Positions 52,331-64,000 of a DNA stretch of 64,000 bases are shown piece by piece. The stretch is taken from assembly GCA_940337035.1 (NCBI GenBank), contig CALNHX010007405.1, forward strand, positions 1 to 64,000, given 5' to 3'. Positions within the stretch are counted from its first letter, which is position 1. Every line of letters begins with the position of its first letter. The DNA comes from Agriotes lineatus (lineage: Eukaryota > Arthropoda > Insecta > Coleoptera > Elateridae). A program made the position numbers and the translations under genes. The notes below the pieces were generated by a model, which made no database searches, had not been told where the DNA came from, and saw nothing but the letters and a program-made list of their open reading frames with translations.

Positions 52331-54419
52331 ACAATCATGAAACACTTCAATATAAACCGAACAACGAGCTGTGAATACCTAAAACAGTGCCGTAACCTAT
52401 AGCTTAGCTACTCCGATGAAAAAAGTGAGTCAGCACTGAAATGATCAATACTTGGTTTCTTCAACAGCTCACGAATCTAAGGTGGATATTCCCCGGTGAT
52501 ATACTAATTGCAACTTACAATGAAGGGGTTATACCAAAAATACGCTCCCAGAGTGAATTAACCAACATACCTCTTTCAGGGGGCTCTGTCAGCACCGAGA
52601 AACACCACCTAGCACGAGGAGGGAAAAAGGCTAGATTCCAAATAAATGCACATCTGCAATTTTGAACGTATTTCTATAACGAACCTCAACGATAAGCTAT
52701 AGCAATTAACGATCATCTATATCCTTTAAAATTGCATAGCCAATAATAATATTTAGCCAAGGTGAGGCAGATTATTAATAATGCTAACGTTAGTAAATAA
52801 GGTCAAAATAGAGGTTAACTGCAAAATGATCGTAAAAGTGTACCACGAGGAGATAAACTACAGATGCACCCCCTTACTGCAATGGCGATTTGCAACAAAT
52901 CACTTTAGTTTGGCATAATCCTAGTAAATTTAATTATGTAATCATAACTGCTAACTTACAACTGTCGGTTTTTGTACGCGTTTATAAGGGACGTTGTCGC
53001 TCTACATCTATTTCTACCCATTTAATGCTCTACATTCACTTGATATCAAGAAATAAAATAAGTGCTTTATATTTAAATATATTTTACGGACATCAAACAT
53101 AAAATACCTTATTTCTATACGGCTTGCCCTGCAGTACTTTTATTAAATGTTGGGAAATTTTAAAATGCTGATTTGCCGAAAATATTCTCGCTAAATACAC
53201 ATTTATCGGTGCTGTTCGCATTTGCTGTCTTGCATTTATTTGAATTCATTCATCTGAATAACTGCCTATTTACGCTCTAGTGTCCCCATGTTAACAAACT
53301 GTTGAATGAGACTCATTTTCTGGCTTTCTTATTAAAGTCAGGTTACGTGCTGCTCTTATTACGTTCCATTCAAGAGAGTTTAAAGTTCTAAAATTGGTAT
53401 TATTTAGTGCACTTAGGTACAAATACACTTAAAAGACTCGTACTGGTGAATAAATAAAGGCGAAAATGTACAAGTGTCTAATATTTATTGCAACACTTTA
53501 AAGAACCCCGTACAGAAAATCTTTTAGCTCTATTACGTTATTATTATTAATCACAAACAGTTAGAAAACAGGAAGAAGAGTTCAGTCCGTAATAATGTGA
53601 GAGAAATTGTCCGAATATTGCAGAAGCAGTCAAGACCTGCAGAGGCGGTATTATGTAACTCCGCAAGTTCAGTAGGTTCCACAACCTAGAGCTAAATATA
53701 AAAATTGTTAGTTGTTCCATATAAAGTAACCAACACCAAAATCCAGAACAGCATAAATAGTCACAGTTCGCCATCGAAATGTAAGCGATACGAGCTACAT
53801 AGCTACCTTTAAACGAGAAATTCTTCGGACTTGGATGTCCGATCACGGTGAGTTCGTGAGCGCCAGGAAATCAGGAAATAGTTGAATTTTATTACTCTTT
53901 TACGGCAGACTATATTTTCGAGGGCCGTTCGCTGATCTACCATTATACTTTTTAATGAACGCTCTTACGACTGCCAACAGACCTAACTTCTGGTTTACTA
54001 AAGCGCTTGTAGGGTTTTGGCTATCATTCATATGTGCACTGTATGTGTTCACTAATTGTGCCTTAACTAAGAGTAATTGGCACTAATTCACTAAAAGTTT
54101 GACTGTGGTCACAAAAATTGAGCTATCCATAATAATTGGAAGATCAAACTGAAAATGTTGACCAGCGGTCAGATTACTTCCCCCCCCCCCCTCGATTTCA
54201 GATTATAAGTTTCGGTATATTCAACTGAAATTGCAAATAGTATCAGAAAACTATTTACCTGATCCCTATGCAGTTTACTAATTGTCTACAAATTACTTAC
54301 ATCTTCCTCTAAGCTCCATACATTTTAAAGTAGGAACATTTCGTCAAAAACTAGGGATATATGAATAAAATACACCTGATTACAAATATGCAAACTTAGT
54401 TACCAAAATAGAATAATGT
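52331..54419. other. AT-rich DNA, no gene recognised
   Basis: ORFs here (52441-52665, 52890-53102, 53547-53846 minus) carry no motif I recognise. A C11 homopolymer lies at about 54181-54191. Confidence 0.4.
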
Positions 54420-55250
54420 ACATATAAGGAATAACACAAATACGCCAAAATTTACCCAAAGCTCTGCTTAACAAGTATTAGGATTTTCTTTCGCAATGGC
54501 GCCAAACCTTTCACATCACAAATTGAATAGAAATGCCTACAGATAATATCAATACCTCGAATCGCCATCATGTATATGCATTACTGCTTGATTATCTCTA
54601 ATAAAATAACCATGTATGAAAGGAATAATACAAAGACAAGTATTAAACACAAATCGCAGGTTAAAAAACATTTCTTTCACAGTAGCCAAAAACCTTTAAA
54701 GTTACATATTCAATAGTGGCAGACAATGCGTACAGATGTACCTATGTTAACAATCATACAAATACAAGTAATTTTACGTAAAACGTTGATTAAAATAAAA
54801 CGTTTATAATCCCTTTTACAGTGGTGACCAGCGTTGCAAATTACCTATTAAAAATACAAAAATTACTAATACGGTGGCTCGTCACAACGTGCATGAACTA
54901 GTGCCTGGCATTTTCTAAAAATTAATAACTATTCGTGTGAACAATAATACAAAGCAGCTTAAAGGCAAAAATAGTAATTTTATTCATAGTGGCAACAAAT
55001 CTGTTAGTGATGTATTCATGATACTAATATGTCGGTTCTCCACTACGGGCATAAACTACTGTTTGGTATGTCTTATTAAAAAAAGCATGTCAAGAATAAT
55101 ACAAAGACAAGTGCTTAACACACAGCACATTAAGAGAAACCTTTCAAGTTATCTATTGAACAGATAATGCGTACAGATGATACCAATACGTCGTTTCACC
55201 ACGTGCTTGAACCACTGCTTGGCATTTTCTAATAACAAAATTTATATTTA
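54420..55250 (+). repeat. Degenerate tandem repeat, about 140-200-bp units
   Basis: Five diverged units each begin near GAATAATACAAAGACAAG (about 54424, 54622, 54762, 54938, 55094) and share inner blocks such as AATGCGTACAGATG, CACAACGTGC/CACCACGTGC and CTTGGCATTTTCTAA. Divergence suggests an old satellite patch. Confidence 0.6.
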
Positions 55251-55469
55251 TGAATGTAAAGAGTAGATCACAGAATACAACGAATTTTGCCACAATGTTT
55301 TAGCGTATACGCGATGAATGTAGGTGTAGACAATCTTTAACAATTTATTCACATAGACAGTATGGAAAGTTAATATTGTGACGTTTGCTCCATGCCAATT
55401 AAATTTAAACTTAATATGTGGAAATTTGCACGGCACCATATTCACCAAAGGAGACGTTTATTTTTAGAC

Positions 55470-56230
55470 GACTGGGAACATAGAGATTTACTAACGCCTC
55501 GCAATGCGGAAGTTTGAATACCAGTGCTCGCCGCGCAGCTTCACTCGTTTCTACTCTTTGCCCCACTTGTGCTACCCCTGGAGATCTAAGTGGAACAACA
55601 AAGCGCACATTACTGTAAAAATTAAAAGTACAGAACCCGGCCAGTGGAAGTCACCTTTGAGTCTGCTGTTGAGTCAAGCTTCATCCGGTGAAGCAGCCAG
55701 CTCGAAGACCCCGAGGGCCCTACGACCCAGTGAGCTTCAGCCAGAGCAGACTACTGAGTCCAGCTGTACCTCGGCAAAGCAACTATCCCTGTAGGACACC
55801 TAAAGTTTCTGTATCTTCAGCGAAGTGAGCTAGTCTGAAGCAGCGCCGCAGGCTCAGATTTATCTTAAAAATCAAACTTCTGTTATTTCGCTAGTCCGAC
55901 TACGTGGATTCAGAGATCCACCAAAAGAAAACTTCTAGAGCTCGAGAACTATCTCTGAGCTTCAAACGCTTGCAGCCGATATTCGGTGATGAACAACCAT
56001 TAACGTGCAGTCTCGCCCTCTCATGTAGCTGATATTCGGTGATGAACAACCTCTACCCTGCACCATCTTCTTACCAAGTTCGCATCCAGCAACACGCCCA
56101 TTCGGGGATCTACAGCCATCGCCAGTAGACGGAATGTTTCAAAATACCCGACGAAGACGCATGCAGCACACTTTCGACCTTAAAGTTCCCAAGCAGAAAA
56201 CAACCACCAATGTAATAAAGCAAAGGTACA
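55470..56230. other. GC-richer island, possible exons or promoter
   Basis: Markedly richer in G+C than the DNA on either side. A 23-bp phrase ending ATTCGGTGATGAACAAC occurs twice, 54 bp apart (55977 and 56031). A plus-strand ORF (55504-55794) and splice-like AAAAGTACAG at 55629 are seen, but no family is recognisable. It may be the 5' region of a gene transcribed from the minus strand. Confidence 0.35.
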
Positions 56231-56232
56231 AC

Positions 56233-56436
56233 TTACATACGTTTCCTGCGAGATGGCTGACTGTTTAACCTCAGACTATCGGACACCAGATCGGGATCAC
56301 CAGTGAATTCTCGTTTCGGTGATAAAAGCGACAAATGCGCCGTGTGATTTCCCCACACACAAATCTCAGGCGCCCAGAAAAGCACTCGCACGTGAAGCTC
56401 GCCACGCTTTACCACCGCAAATAATCTGTCGGCCAT
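56233..56436 (-). CDS. Possible first coding exon, unknown protein
   Basis: The minus strand has a good initiation context (AAAGTAAATGG) and 65 or so codons beginning MADRLFAVVKRGELHVRVLF and ending with basic SQPSRRKR next to a plausible donor GGAAAC|GTATGT. GC content and codon use stand out from the flanks. No similarity is recognised and no second exon was identified, so this could equally be chance within a GC-rich island. Confidence 0.3.
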   Translation of the reverse strand: MADRLFAVVKRGELHVRVLFWAPEICVWGNHTAHLSLLSPKREFTGDPDLVSDSLRLNSQPSRRKRM

Positions 56437-56469
56437 TTACTTTAAGTTTGTTTATATTTACAGGAATTT

Positions 56470-59400
56470 GGTTTCAAACCAGTAGGTGCTAGGAAAATAG
56501 GCGGTACGTGCGTTATTTTCAGCGGTACTAGCTTCGTAGCGGTGTACGTAGACTTGCCTGGCGACTAAGCATACTGAATTCCAACGTCGAAAAATTTATT
56601 TCAAATACCAGTTCTTCATTTTTACATTATTACTATACATTATTAAGTTTCAGAATTGATTATATGTGCTCGAATGTTAATAAACAAGTTTATCCAATTT
56701 TTCTTAGTCTAATTAATCAAGCAGACAAAAATTCCTTTCTTTTTGAGCTACAGAAAAAAGCATTTGCAATCGGGAAACATCAATTTAAAAACCACGATTA
56801 GTTGTAAAGTAAAAAAAAACATTAACGAAAAGTAAACAAGCCATAAGAGGTTTTTTACGTGTTATGGAACAGTTGATCGACAGCAAATATATTAATCTAT
56901 ACAGAACAGAAAAGGTATTTTGTTAAATGCTGTTTTATGTCTCTATCTTGTTCATTATTGGACGGATCGCAAAATTTCCATAGTTAAAGTGTACGCTTTT
57001 GAGATTTAATACCTTGTTTATTTTCAGGAAGAATTTTGTTATTTGCATTATTAGTATCTGCAGGCCTATTCAACTATCTATTGTATGATATGTTGCACAT
57101 AACCTCCATCAATTTTTATTTTCGAACTTATTAAGCAGAATATTTATGAAAATAATTTTTATAATATAAAAGCTCTTCGCATTTGCATCCGCCAAGATAG
57201 TCCAGCAATAATTATAAAAGATTGGGAAAGAACGTGATAAACGAAAATCCAATATCGCTGCGATTGAGGTTAGTGATAAGATTAAATGTTATTTTCAAAA
57301 CTATTGTATGTTCGTAACCAAAATGGTAGATTTTACTTCATTCCTTCGACTTATTAAAAAAGTAAGATTTCTCCAATAAAACTGGGGAAATTCTTCAATT
57401 TAACCACTTATGAATCAAATATGATACTTTTACGTTTATATTCCAATATTGGAAAAGACTTCAACAATAGAATTGTTAAATCCTTTCGGTAATAGTAATC
57501 AAAGGCGAATGGTTTTGCCGACAAATTGTTTTGCGAAATGGTATTGTTTTGGCAACATCACGAGAATATATCAAATTAGTTTGTCGAAGGACGTTGCTAA
57601 AAACAATAAATCTTGAGTTAAAAATTTCCAAGCGAAATCATAAGCCCGAAATACATTTTGCGGACTATTTCCTAAATATCGGTTCATCTTGTATCAGTAC
57701 ATAAAGAATATGACATTTATACTAACGCGTCATGGCAGTTTAAATGGCCTCTTTGAAATACCGTTTTCTTAAAAAAACATATTTGGTGGTTGCCATGGAT
57801 ATAAGTGATACAAATACACTGAGAACATTTCAAGAAGAAATTTTTGTTTATTGCTACTATAAAAACGCACGTTTAGGTAGTTACATTTGAAAAATTTGTT
57901 GGATAATGGGGGATTCGGAAAATAGTCAATCAAAAATACAGACTAACCATAATCAAACATTTAGGAATACAAATAGCCTAATTAAAATGCGGAACAAATA
58001 CTTATTCTCAAGCAAAACGGCGAAAAAAGGGATATTTAACAATCCGTAAAATACTTTTCGTTCTAAAATAATAATCCATTGGTTCATTGTAAACACTATC
58101 AGTTTACAAACCTTAATTATTAACTCTTTAGAATATTTTAATCTTTTCATTTACTTGGAGTTCCATATCTTTAAACATAAAAAAACAGTGTACAAATCTT
58201 CAAATGCAAGGTTCAGAAGGCAGCATTTTGTTTTTAAAATTTAATTCTTTTAGCGGAAATGGTACAACATAAAATTCACATATTACGCAACAAATATAGC
58301 AGAACAGCCAACTTTCTTTAATAACTTCGTGAAAACCTCACAGGCGTATAATTGTTAATATTTCATCTAAAGAGCTAAATATTAAATTAAAGACGAACCA
58401 AAAATAAACTTTTATGGCGTTGGCGTTTAATGCGTGTGGTTAAAAGCCCCCGAATGTAGATAGGCTTGCATTACGCCGGGATATATGGAAAAGCCCCGAA
58501 ATGGAATATACGAGGTCCATTAACTACATCACTACCAAACTACACACCAAACACCACTAAATGGACGCAACTTAACCTCAATTTCATTTGCATCTAAACT
58601 GCCCGTTTGTACCTGCGTAGGTTCAAGTTACTTTACATTACATCGGTAAATGGACTGTTTTTCTAAAATACTAGCTTGTGTATTTCTGCTATCGATATTT
58701 TTTACAAAAATTTAACGAGTGTTACCATTGGTACCTATAACTACGAAAATATGTCCCTGTAACAAACTGGGTTTTTTCAATACCTTTTTGCTGTAATTCC
58801 ATCAGTTAGATTCGTTGTAGTCAGCAGGGCCGAAACTATAACTTGCGTCACACGACAGTGCGATAACAGTCAGTTATTGAACTCGATTTCCAATTCCAAT
58901 ATTGTGATTTACCCACATAGCTGCGATAACATCGCATCCATTTCTAAAGATATCAGATTTTAATTATAACTTCGCTACGGCTGAATATTAGATAACGATT
59001 TTAAATACGCCTTTTAGTACATTTGTCACTGATGAACCAAGGCTTACCAAATACGAGAAATTATCGAAAACTAATCTCTTTATTCCACCATTTCATTATT
59101 CTCTCCTAATAGGCACGTGATTTTTTTTAAAGTTATTTCCACTCCACAGATTAGTTTTGTCTTCTAAACTCGCATGTTTGCAGTATGCTTTTCGGTTTCT
59201 GTAGATTTTCGTAAATTTCTAAAGCTTTTAGTAAAACACGTGATTGTATTGCTGCATACCCACATTTTGTGGCGCATTAGTGTTATCACACGTCTGGTGT
59301 CTTTGTTAGGATTAGAAGGTTAGTTTTTGCTCATTTAATGTATTTTATCTTGTGTGGTTCGTTGGACACTATATGGTGGGTCACTTTTCTTGTGACACGT

Positions 59401-59600
59401 CCACGCCATCGTAAGTTCGGTTGATATGGATGTTGAAGGTGGTTACTCTTATTTTTTTGTGTGAGTTGATTAGATTATGTCTTTTCTCCGTTAGTTTTCT
59501 GACATTTTTTATTTTCAGGTTAGGATTTTCTTTTTTTCTGTATGTTGATTGAGAGTTACTTCACTTGATATTATACGTTTTTGTGTTTTTAGTAGTACTA
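56470..59600. other. AT-rich DNA, no gene recognised
   Basis: No RT, transposase or exon-like text was found on either strand; inverted repeats are weak. The short minus ORF 57953-58150 has no recognisable content. Confidence 0.45.
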
Positions 59601-59604
59601 GTGA

Positions 59605-59640
59605 ATCACCCGAGCTACGCTTCGGTTCGCTAATTTAAGA
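59605..59640 (-). mobile_element. Helitron-like 3' terminus, minus strand
   Basis: The reverse complement reads AGCGAACCGAAGCGTAGC then TCGGGTGATTCACTAGT, almost identical to the terminus at 50755-50793. A related end (GCTCGGGTGATTCACTAT) lies at 59781-59798. Confidence 0.55.
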
Positions 59641-59670
59641 GGGATTCATTAATTTAAATTTAAAAAAGGA

Positions 59671-59741
59671 TGCATCGGCCGGAAATTGAACTCGGGCCGC
59701 CTTCGTGGCAGGCGAGGATTCTACCACTATACCACCTATGC
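59671..59741 (-). tRNA. tRNA-Gly(GCC) pseudogene or SINE head
   Basis: 71 nt in tRNA-Gly order: GCATAGGTGGTATAGTGG, anticodon loop CTGCCAC, GAGTTCAATTTCCGG and a final CGATGCA. The A box and B box are good, but the acceptor stem has one mismatch and the anticodon and T stems are mispaired, so it is probably not a working tRNA. It sits 30 bp inside a Helitron-like end. Confidence 0.6.
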
Positions 59742-59781
59742 TTGGTTAAATAAGGCGCTGCTGTAATATTATATTAACATA

Positions 59782-60040
59782 GTGAATCACCCGAGCTAAC
59801 AGCTGCCGCAATGCAGCCCACGCCCACAACAGCTGCCGCACCGCACCCCAAGCCCACATATGCTTCGCTCTGCTACTTACACAATTTAATTAAATTAAAA
59901 CTATTTCATACTTCTTTTTTAAAACCGGCCTACGATCTAAGTCTAAAAATTAGCAAAATTTTAAGCCATCATACAACTTAATCGGTCCAGTATCTTCGGA
60001 GGATGTAGCAAACAAACATATAAAGAAAGAAAGAAAGCAA
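59782..60040. repeat. Unclassified dispersed repeat next to Helitron-like end
   Basis: It has CAGCTGCCGCAATGCAGCCC / CAGCTGCCGCACCGCACCCC tandem similarity and ends TCGGTCCAGTATCTTCGGAG and a GAAA run (60027-60041), phrases typical of arthropod non-autonomous repeats. Confidence 0.4.
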
Positions 60041-60044
60041 CGAT

Positions 60045-63000
60045 TTTATGTTATAGGATTATTTTAAGTGTTTGAGTTAATTTGCTTCCACTTCAATTTT
60101 GAGAATTTTCAAGGTCATTGTGCATTTAATGGTGGTTAACTTTCGATATACGTTTGCAATCTTTATGAAAATCTCCAGTTTTTGACGGGAGCGATATCCC
60201 ATTCTCATTTAGGAAAACACAACTAATCCTTCAACCGCACGTCTGACGCACAGTGGTTGTAATGCTTTAGATCGTGTATCACACATACTATCGGAGTGTT
60301 TTATGGGGGCAGTTATCTAAGGTGAGAGAAGTAGTGGGATTGCGATTTAGAGTTTTGTAAATTTTATTAGCTCTCATATTATTTGATTATTAACCAAATA
60401 ATAAGTAAATAAGTAACAAATTAGTTGGTATACTTGTGCCCATTTTAGCGGTTAATTTGTATATAGGAACCTCATTGCAAATTGGCAATTCTATCTGTCT
60501 AATAAATTTAAGTCGTCAATAAGTCCTCAATAAGTAAACAGAAATATGTTTAGATGCGTTGAGTATACTTTAAAACGTTTGTACAGTCATTAATACTTTA
60601 CATTTACATCCTCTAACAGAAGGGCTTTGTTGATAATTGAAAGTTTAAATGATATCGGACATAATAAGTACGGTCATGTCATAAATATTGACAACCCTGG
60701 GAAAGTGTTGAGTTACAAACTAAATAAATTGAAAACATTGTAAATCCGAAAGTATCCCTTAATTTTGCTCAAATTAGCAAATGTCTGGGAACAGTTGAAC
60801 CGTGAGTTATTTATTGCAATTGTTTTCTATTAGAAGCTCAACAACTTTTGGCCAACTTGACGACGTATGTAATAAAATAAATGAGAGTGTTGTATCACAT
60901 GGTGAAAATATAGAAGCTATTGGAATGTGGAATTCATAGGCGGCAAAAGTTTTTAGAAGTAAATGGTAAATATTATTCTAAAAAAATGCATTCATCTTAC
61001 AATATGGATTTTAACGTTCTGATATGTATAATTTGTATTATGTTAATTACGCAGTCAATACTGCGAAAAGTCCAAGTATCTCAGGAAGCAGATTTCTGAT
61101 AGTAACGATGAGTGAAAAAACTACACTGTACATTTCTACATTTTCATTTTATATATTAAGATATCTCTAACACTTTAATTTTTAAAATTGCTTTTCTTAA
61201 ACTTTCTAACATTTTTTGATGGCAATGCATTTGTGTTAGCGATACAATCTATATCTCAGAATCGAACGTAAAGCAATGCATCTTTTTATTATATATTAAC
61301 AGAATTAAATGAAAGTAGGTCTTTAATTAATAAAGAACAGTAAATTGATTTACGCTTACTATTAAATAATATTAAATAATCTACATACATTACTAATGTT
61401 TTCGCATTATAAATTAGAAGAAAAACATCTCTGACAAGACAGTCAGCAATTACTCTTATCGTCATTATTCCAAATTTTTCTAACGTTTGAGTTCTTTAGA
61501 CAACTCTGATCATCACCAACCAGGATCATCATTATTCATCGCGCTCTTCGTATCATTCTAGTTTCATCAATACGTCAAGTAAACGAATTACGTTTAGTCT
61601 AAGCGATTTACCTCAAAATTGTAACTTACTTCAAAAATGCAAGACGGTATGAAAAGTGTTGTAAATGGTTCTCTTCAAAGTTGTGAATGAACAGATATTT
61701 CTATCTCTAATTCCAGTTTTCTTAATACATCCGTTGGAATATATTCTTGAAGCACAAATCAGTTAACCGCGGCTGCTATTTGGTCTGTCCTAGAAAAATC
61801 ATTATAAAGCAAGAGGAATTTTTTAGCAAGAGATTTAATGACTATAATGTTCAAATGCCTAGAGGGTATGGTAGGGTGAATCTGACTGAGTATAGTTTCA
61901 AAGATATTTGTGAAAGGAAATCGGGTATCATTACAATAAGCGATTTTTATAATAAGAGTTTACCAAAGGCTTTTGTAATATTATTAAAAGAGAATAACCC
62001 TCAGCTCATAAATAATGTACTAGGTATTTATTGACAGCAGCAAATTATTTAGATTTATTTTAAAAATGTAATATAGATATAAGCAACGGTGGTTATTTGG
62101 AACACTTTCAAATGTTTTAAAATTATGTTGTTGGTCATGGTACTATTGTACTATTTCGACGACTTTGAGTGCAGACAAGAATAATGTTCTGAAAGGAACT
62201 ATATTTATGAACATGAAGTAGGTACGAACTATTTTTCAACTTTTCAGTTTTACAAATTATAATTTGGAGAGATCGTTTCATTCATTTCTGTTGGTAAACA
62301 AGAGAGTAGTGGATGGTTAAATTATTGCTTTTTATTTTGATTGGATTCCACCACATTATGTTACGTTTTAAATTGTTGAGTATATGTTTGATTTTATGAT
62401 ATATTATACCAACATCAAATGGATGTATTTTATTTATACACGAAATGGCTGCTGATAAAACCAACATTTCAAAGTTAAATAAATCATCGAGTTGTGAATA
62501 AACGACTTTTTTATACTCTATAGGCCGATGTGGTTTGTAAGTGAACGTGGTAATTATGCTAATAGCCGTATGGCTCTTATATTTATTCTCAAACTTAATG
62601 TAAAATGAACAACAACAGGTGGTGTCTGAGCAGAATCGTGAATTTGTCGAATTTGTTATTTTTCCATTAATTATGACTACACTGTTTACACTTACAAAAA
62701 TCCATTTAAAATGCAATATCGCTCCAGTTTACAATTCTTGTAAAGAGAAATCACGATGTTGCTGGTATTATGCCCAATTTTCTCAAATCCAACAAGAATT
62801 CAATATTCTCAGTAATTTGAAAAATTCCAAAATAATATAGGTAATAATATTGTTTATTCGCAATCACGTTGTAATGTGTCAATTTTATGACATGACAACA
62901 GCTGGGAACTAGATGATTACTTGAAACTAGCCAGGAAATTATTACATACCTCAAAAAATATTACATACCTGAAGAGTGGGGTGTTTCCATGGTAACAAAA

Positions 63001-63100
63001 CATTGAGTGGGTTGTTTTCATGGTAGCAAAAATATTAGCTACATCAAGATATCTATTATTCAGAATTCAATTGTAGTTATTTTTAAAATTAGATGATTGC
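60045..63100. other. AT-rich DNA, no gene recognised
   Basis: The longest ORFs (61747-62034 plus, opening with TTG rather than ATG; 62282-62716 minus, 144 codons) have no motif I recognise and are within what chance allows at this base composition. Confidence 0.4.
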
Positions 63101-63106
63101 AAATAA

Positions 63107-63243
63107 AATAGTATACATACCACGGTGGAAAGTTTTATCCCTGTCTCGAGATAAAGTTAACCTCGACGCTACGCGTCTCGGTAAACTACCTAATCTCTCG
63201 ACAGTAATGAAATACTTCCCACCTCGGTATGTAATATACTATT
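63107..63243 (-). repeat. Hairpin H11 with CGAG apex
   Basis: AAATAGTATACATACCACGG and TCGAGATAAAGTTAAC pair with their mirrors over about 55 bp, ending ATACTATT. The minus-strand apex is CGAGACGCGTAGCGTCGAG. Confidence 0.85.
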
Positions 63244-63244
63244 A

Positions 63245-64000
63245 CTGTGCGGATATACATAAGTAAAAACTGCACATGCACTCTTCACAATTTTATCCAT
63301 CTGCAGTTCTAGAATTGAAATAATTCGTACCTACTCTACTGGGGCAGACCGATAATCGCAGATAGAGCAGTAGACCGCAATCGCCTTGACGTAGTCATAA
63401 TCAGTAAAACTTACTAAAAAACCATCATTGCTGACATTGAATGCCCACTAATCTACAAAATCGATGATTGTGAAAGTGGGTAAATAACAAATTCTAGCAA
63501 TGAAAATCCAACATCCCTTAATTAAGCGACTTTTGAATAATCCCCATTATAATATCAGTTACAGGGGTAGTCACAAAACGGTTTGTCCAGCGTTTGGAAC
63601 AGTTGGATATTCCGAAAGGTCAGAGAGCGTTTTTTAAGACATGTCACATTGTACATACATTTTCAATGTTTAACATAAAACACACGTATAATGCTTGTGA
63701 AATTGGTTAAGAAAAGCTAGAAAATAATAACAATGATAATATTTATTTGCCCAACAGGATACCCAATTATAGGACAACAAACTAAAACACTGCTGAAGGA
63801 TGTGGTTTGAATCTGACTTTCACTGGTGTTTTGGTAAAGAGCGTATCTTCGGCCAACTTTGTCGTGTTAGTTTCTCTCCGAGGCTACTAACGATGACAGC
63901 TTAGCGCTCGAAATACGTATTTCGCGGTTGTTAAATATTTGTGGGGTTATGGGTTTTCAACATTGTTTAACTAATGTAAATTTAATTAAACAATGATAAT
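63245..64000. other. AT-rich DNA, no feature seen
   Basis: No coding text, repeat or hairpin of note. Confidence 0.45.

Noticed and set aside
61747..62034. 95-codon plus-strand ORF
   Set aside because: It has no ATG at the start, an upstream in-frame stop and no recognisable similarity; kept only as a remark.
62282..62716. 144-codon minus-strand ORF
   Set aside because: No recognisable motif; one or so ORF of this length is expected by chance in 64 kb of AT-rich DNA.

Overview
The window looks like a piece of a large, AT-rich insect genome (order not determinable; a beetle would fit). Evidence: one spliced animal gene with short consensus GT-AG introns and one very long intron, and a dense, nested crowd of arthropod-type transposable elements (RTE- and jockey/CR1-like LINEs, tRNA-derived SINEs, Tc1/mariner-, PIF/Harbinger-, piggyBac- and P-like elements, a solo LTR, Helitron-like ends, and a spliced tyrosine recombinase). 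Nothing bacterial, no CRISPR and no operon was seen.

The only confident host gene is the 5' two thirds of a kinesin-4 (KIF4 / Drosophila Klp3A type chromokinesin) on the minus strand. Six coding exons run from the ATG at 18539 down to a splice donor at 5704 (801 codons, in phase throughout). The motor is split by a 10.1-kb intron (7448-17524). The C-terminal exons lie beyond the left edge; 1-5703 holds only repeats.

Layout. 1-5300: a broken LINE split by four small inverted-repeat elements, a 915-bp near-perfect palindrome with a TAA duplication, another foldback and a SINE. 5704-18539: kinesin; its big intron carries a mariner-like relic, a LINE ORF1, a P-like THAP transposase relic holding an RTE tail, and a foldback MITE whose centre received a SINE-LINE chimera flanked by a 14-bp target duplication. 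20252-23605: a nearly complete RTE LINE. 23611-30002: mariner-like elements, a 25-bp tandem array and a LINE tail. 30173-34450: a LINE interrupted by a three-exon tyrosine recombinase element, itself cut by a solo LTR with a GAGG duplication. 34640-42018: RTE LINE halves, a piggyBac relic, a long-inverted-repeat element with an ORF, and a 1.5-kb foldback with a transposase C-terminus in its loop. 42440-45103: a second tyrosine-recombinase exon and a cluster of hairpins. 45505-52330: decayed LINEs, a MITE, and a very GC-rich 30-bp minisatellite next to a Helitron-like 3' end. 52330-64000: mostly featureless AT-rich DNA with a degenerate tandem repeat, a GC-richer exon-like island, a Helitron-like end with a tRNA-Gly pseudogene, and one more hairpin.

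The most unusual signal is a set of eleven foldback hairpins (24754-63243). Their stems are mostly unrelated in sequence, but all share an apex of a mini-hairpin bracketed by CGAG-like direct repeats, and several share AATAGTAT-like ends. Six lie in a row at 43212-45103, and two abut tyrosine-recombinase sequences. They could be recombination sites or termini of those elements. That link is inference.
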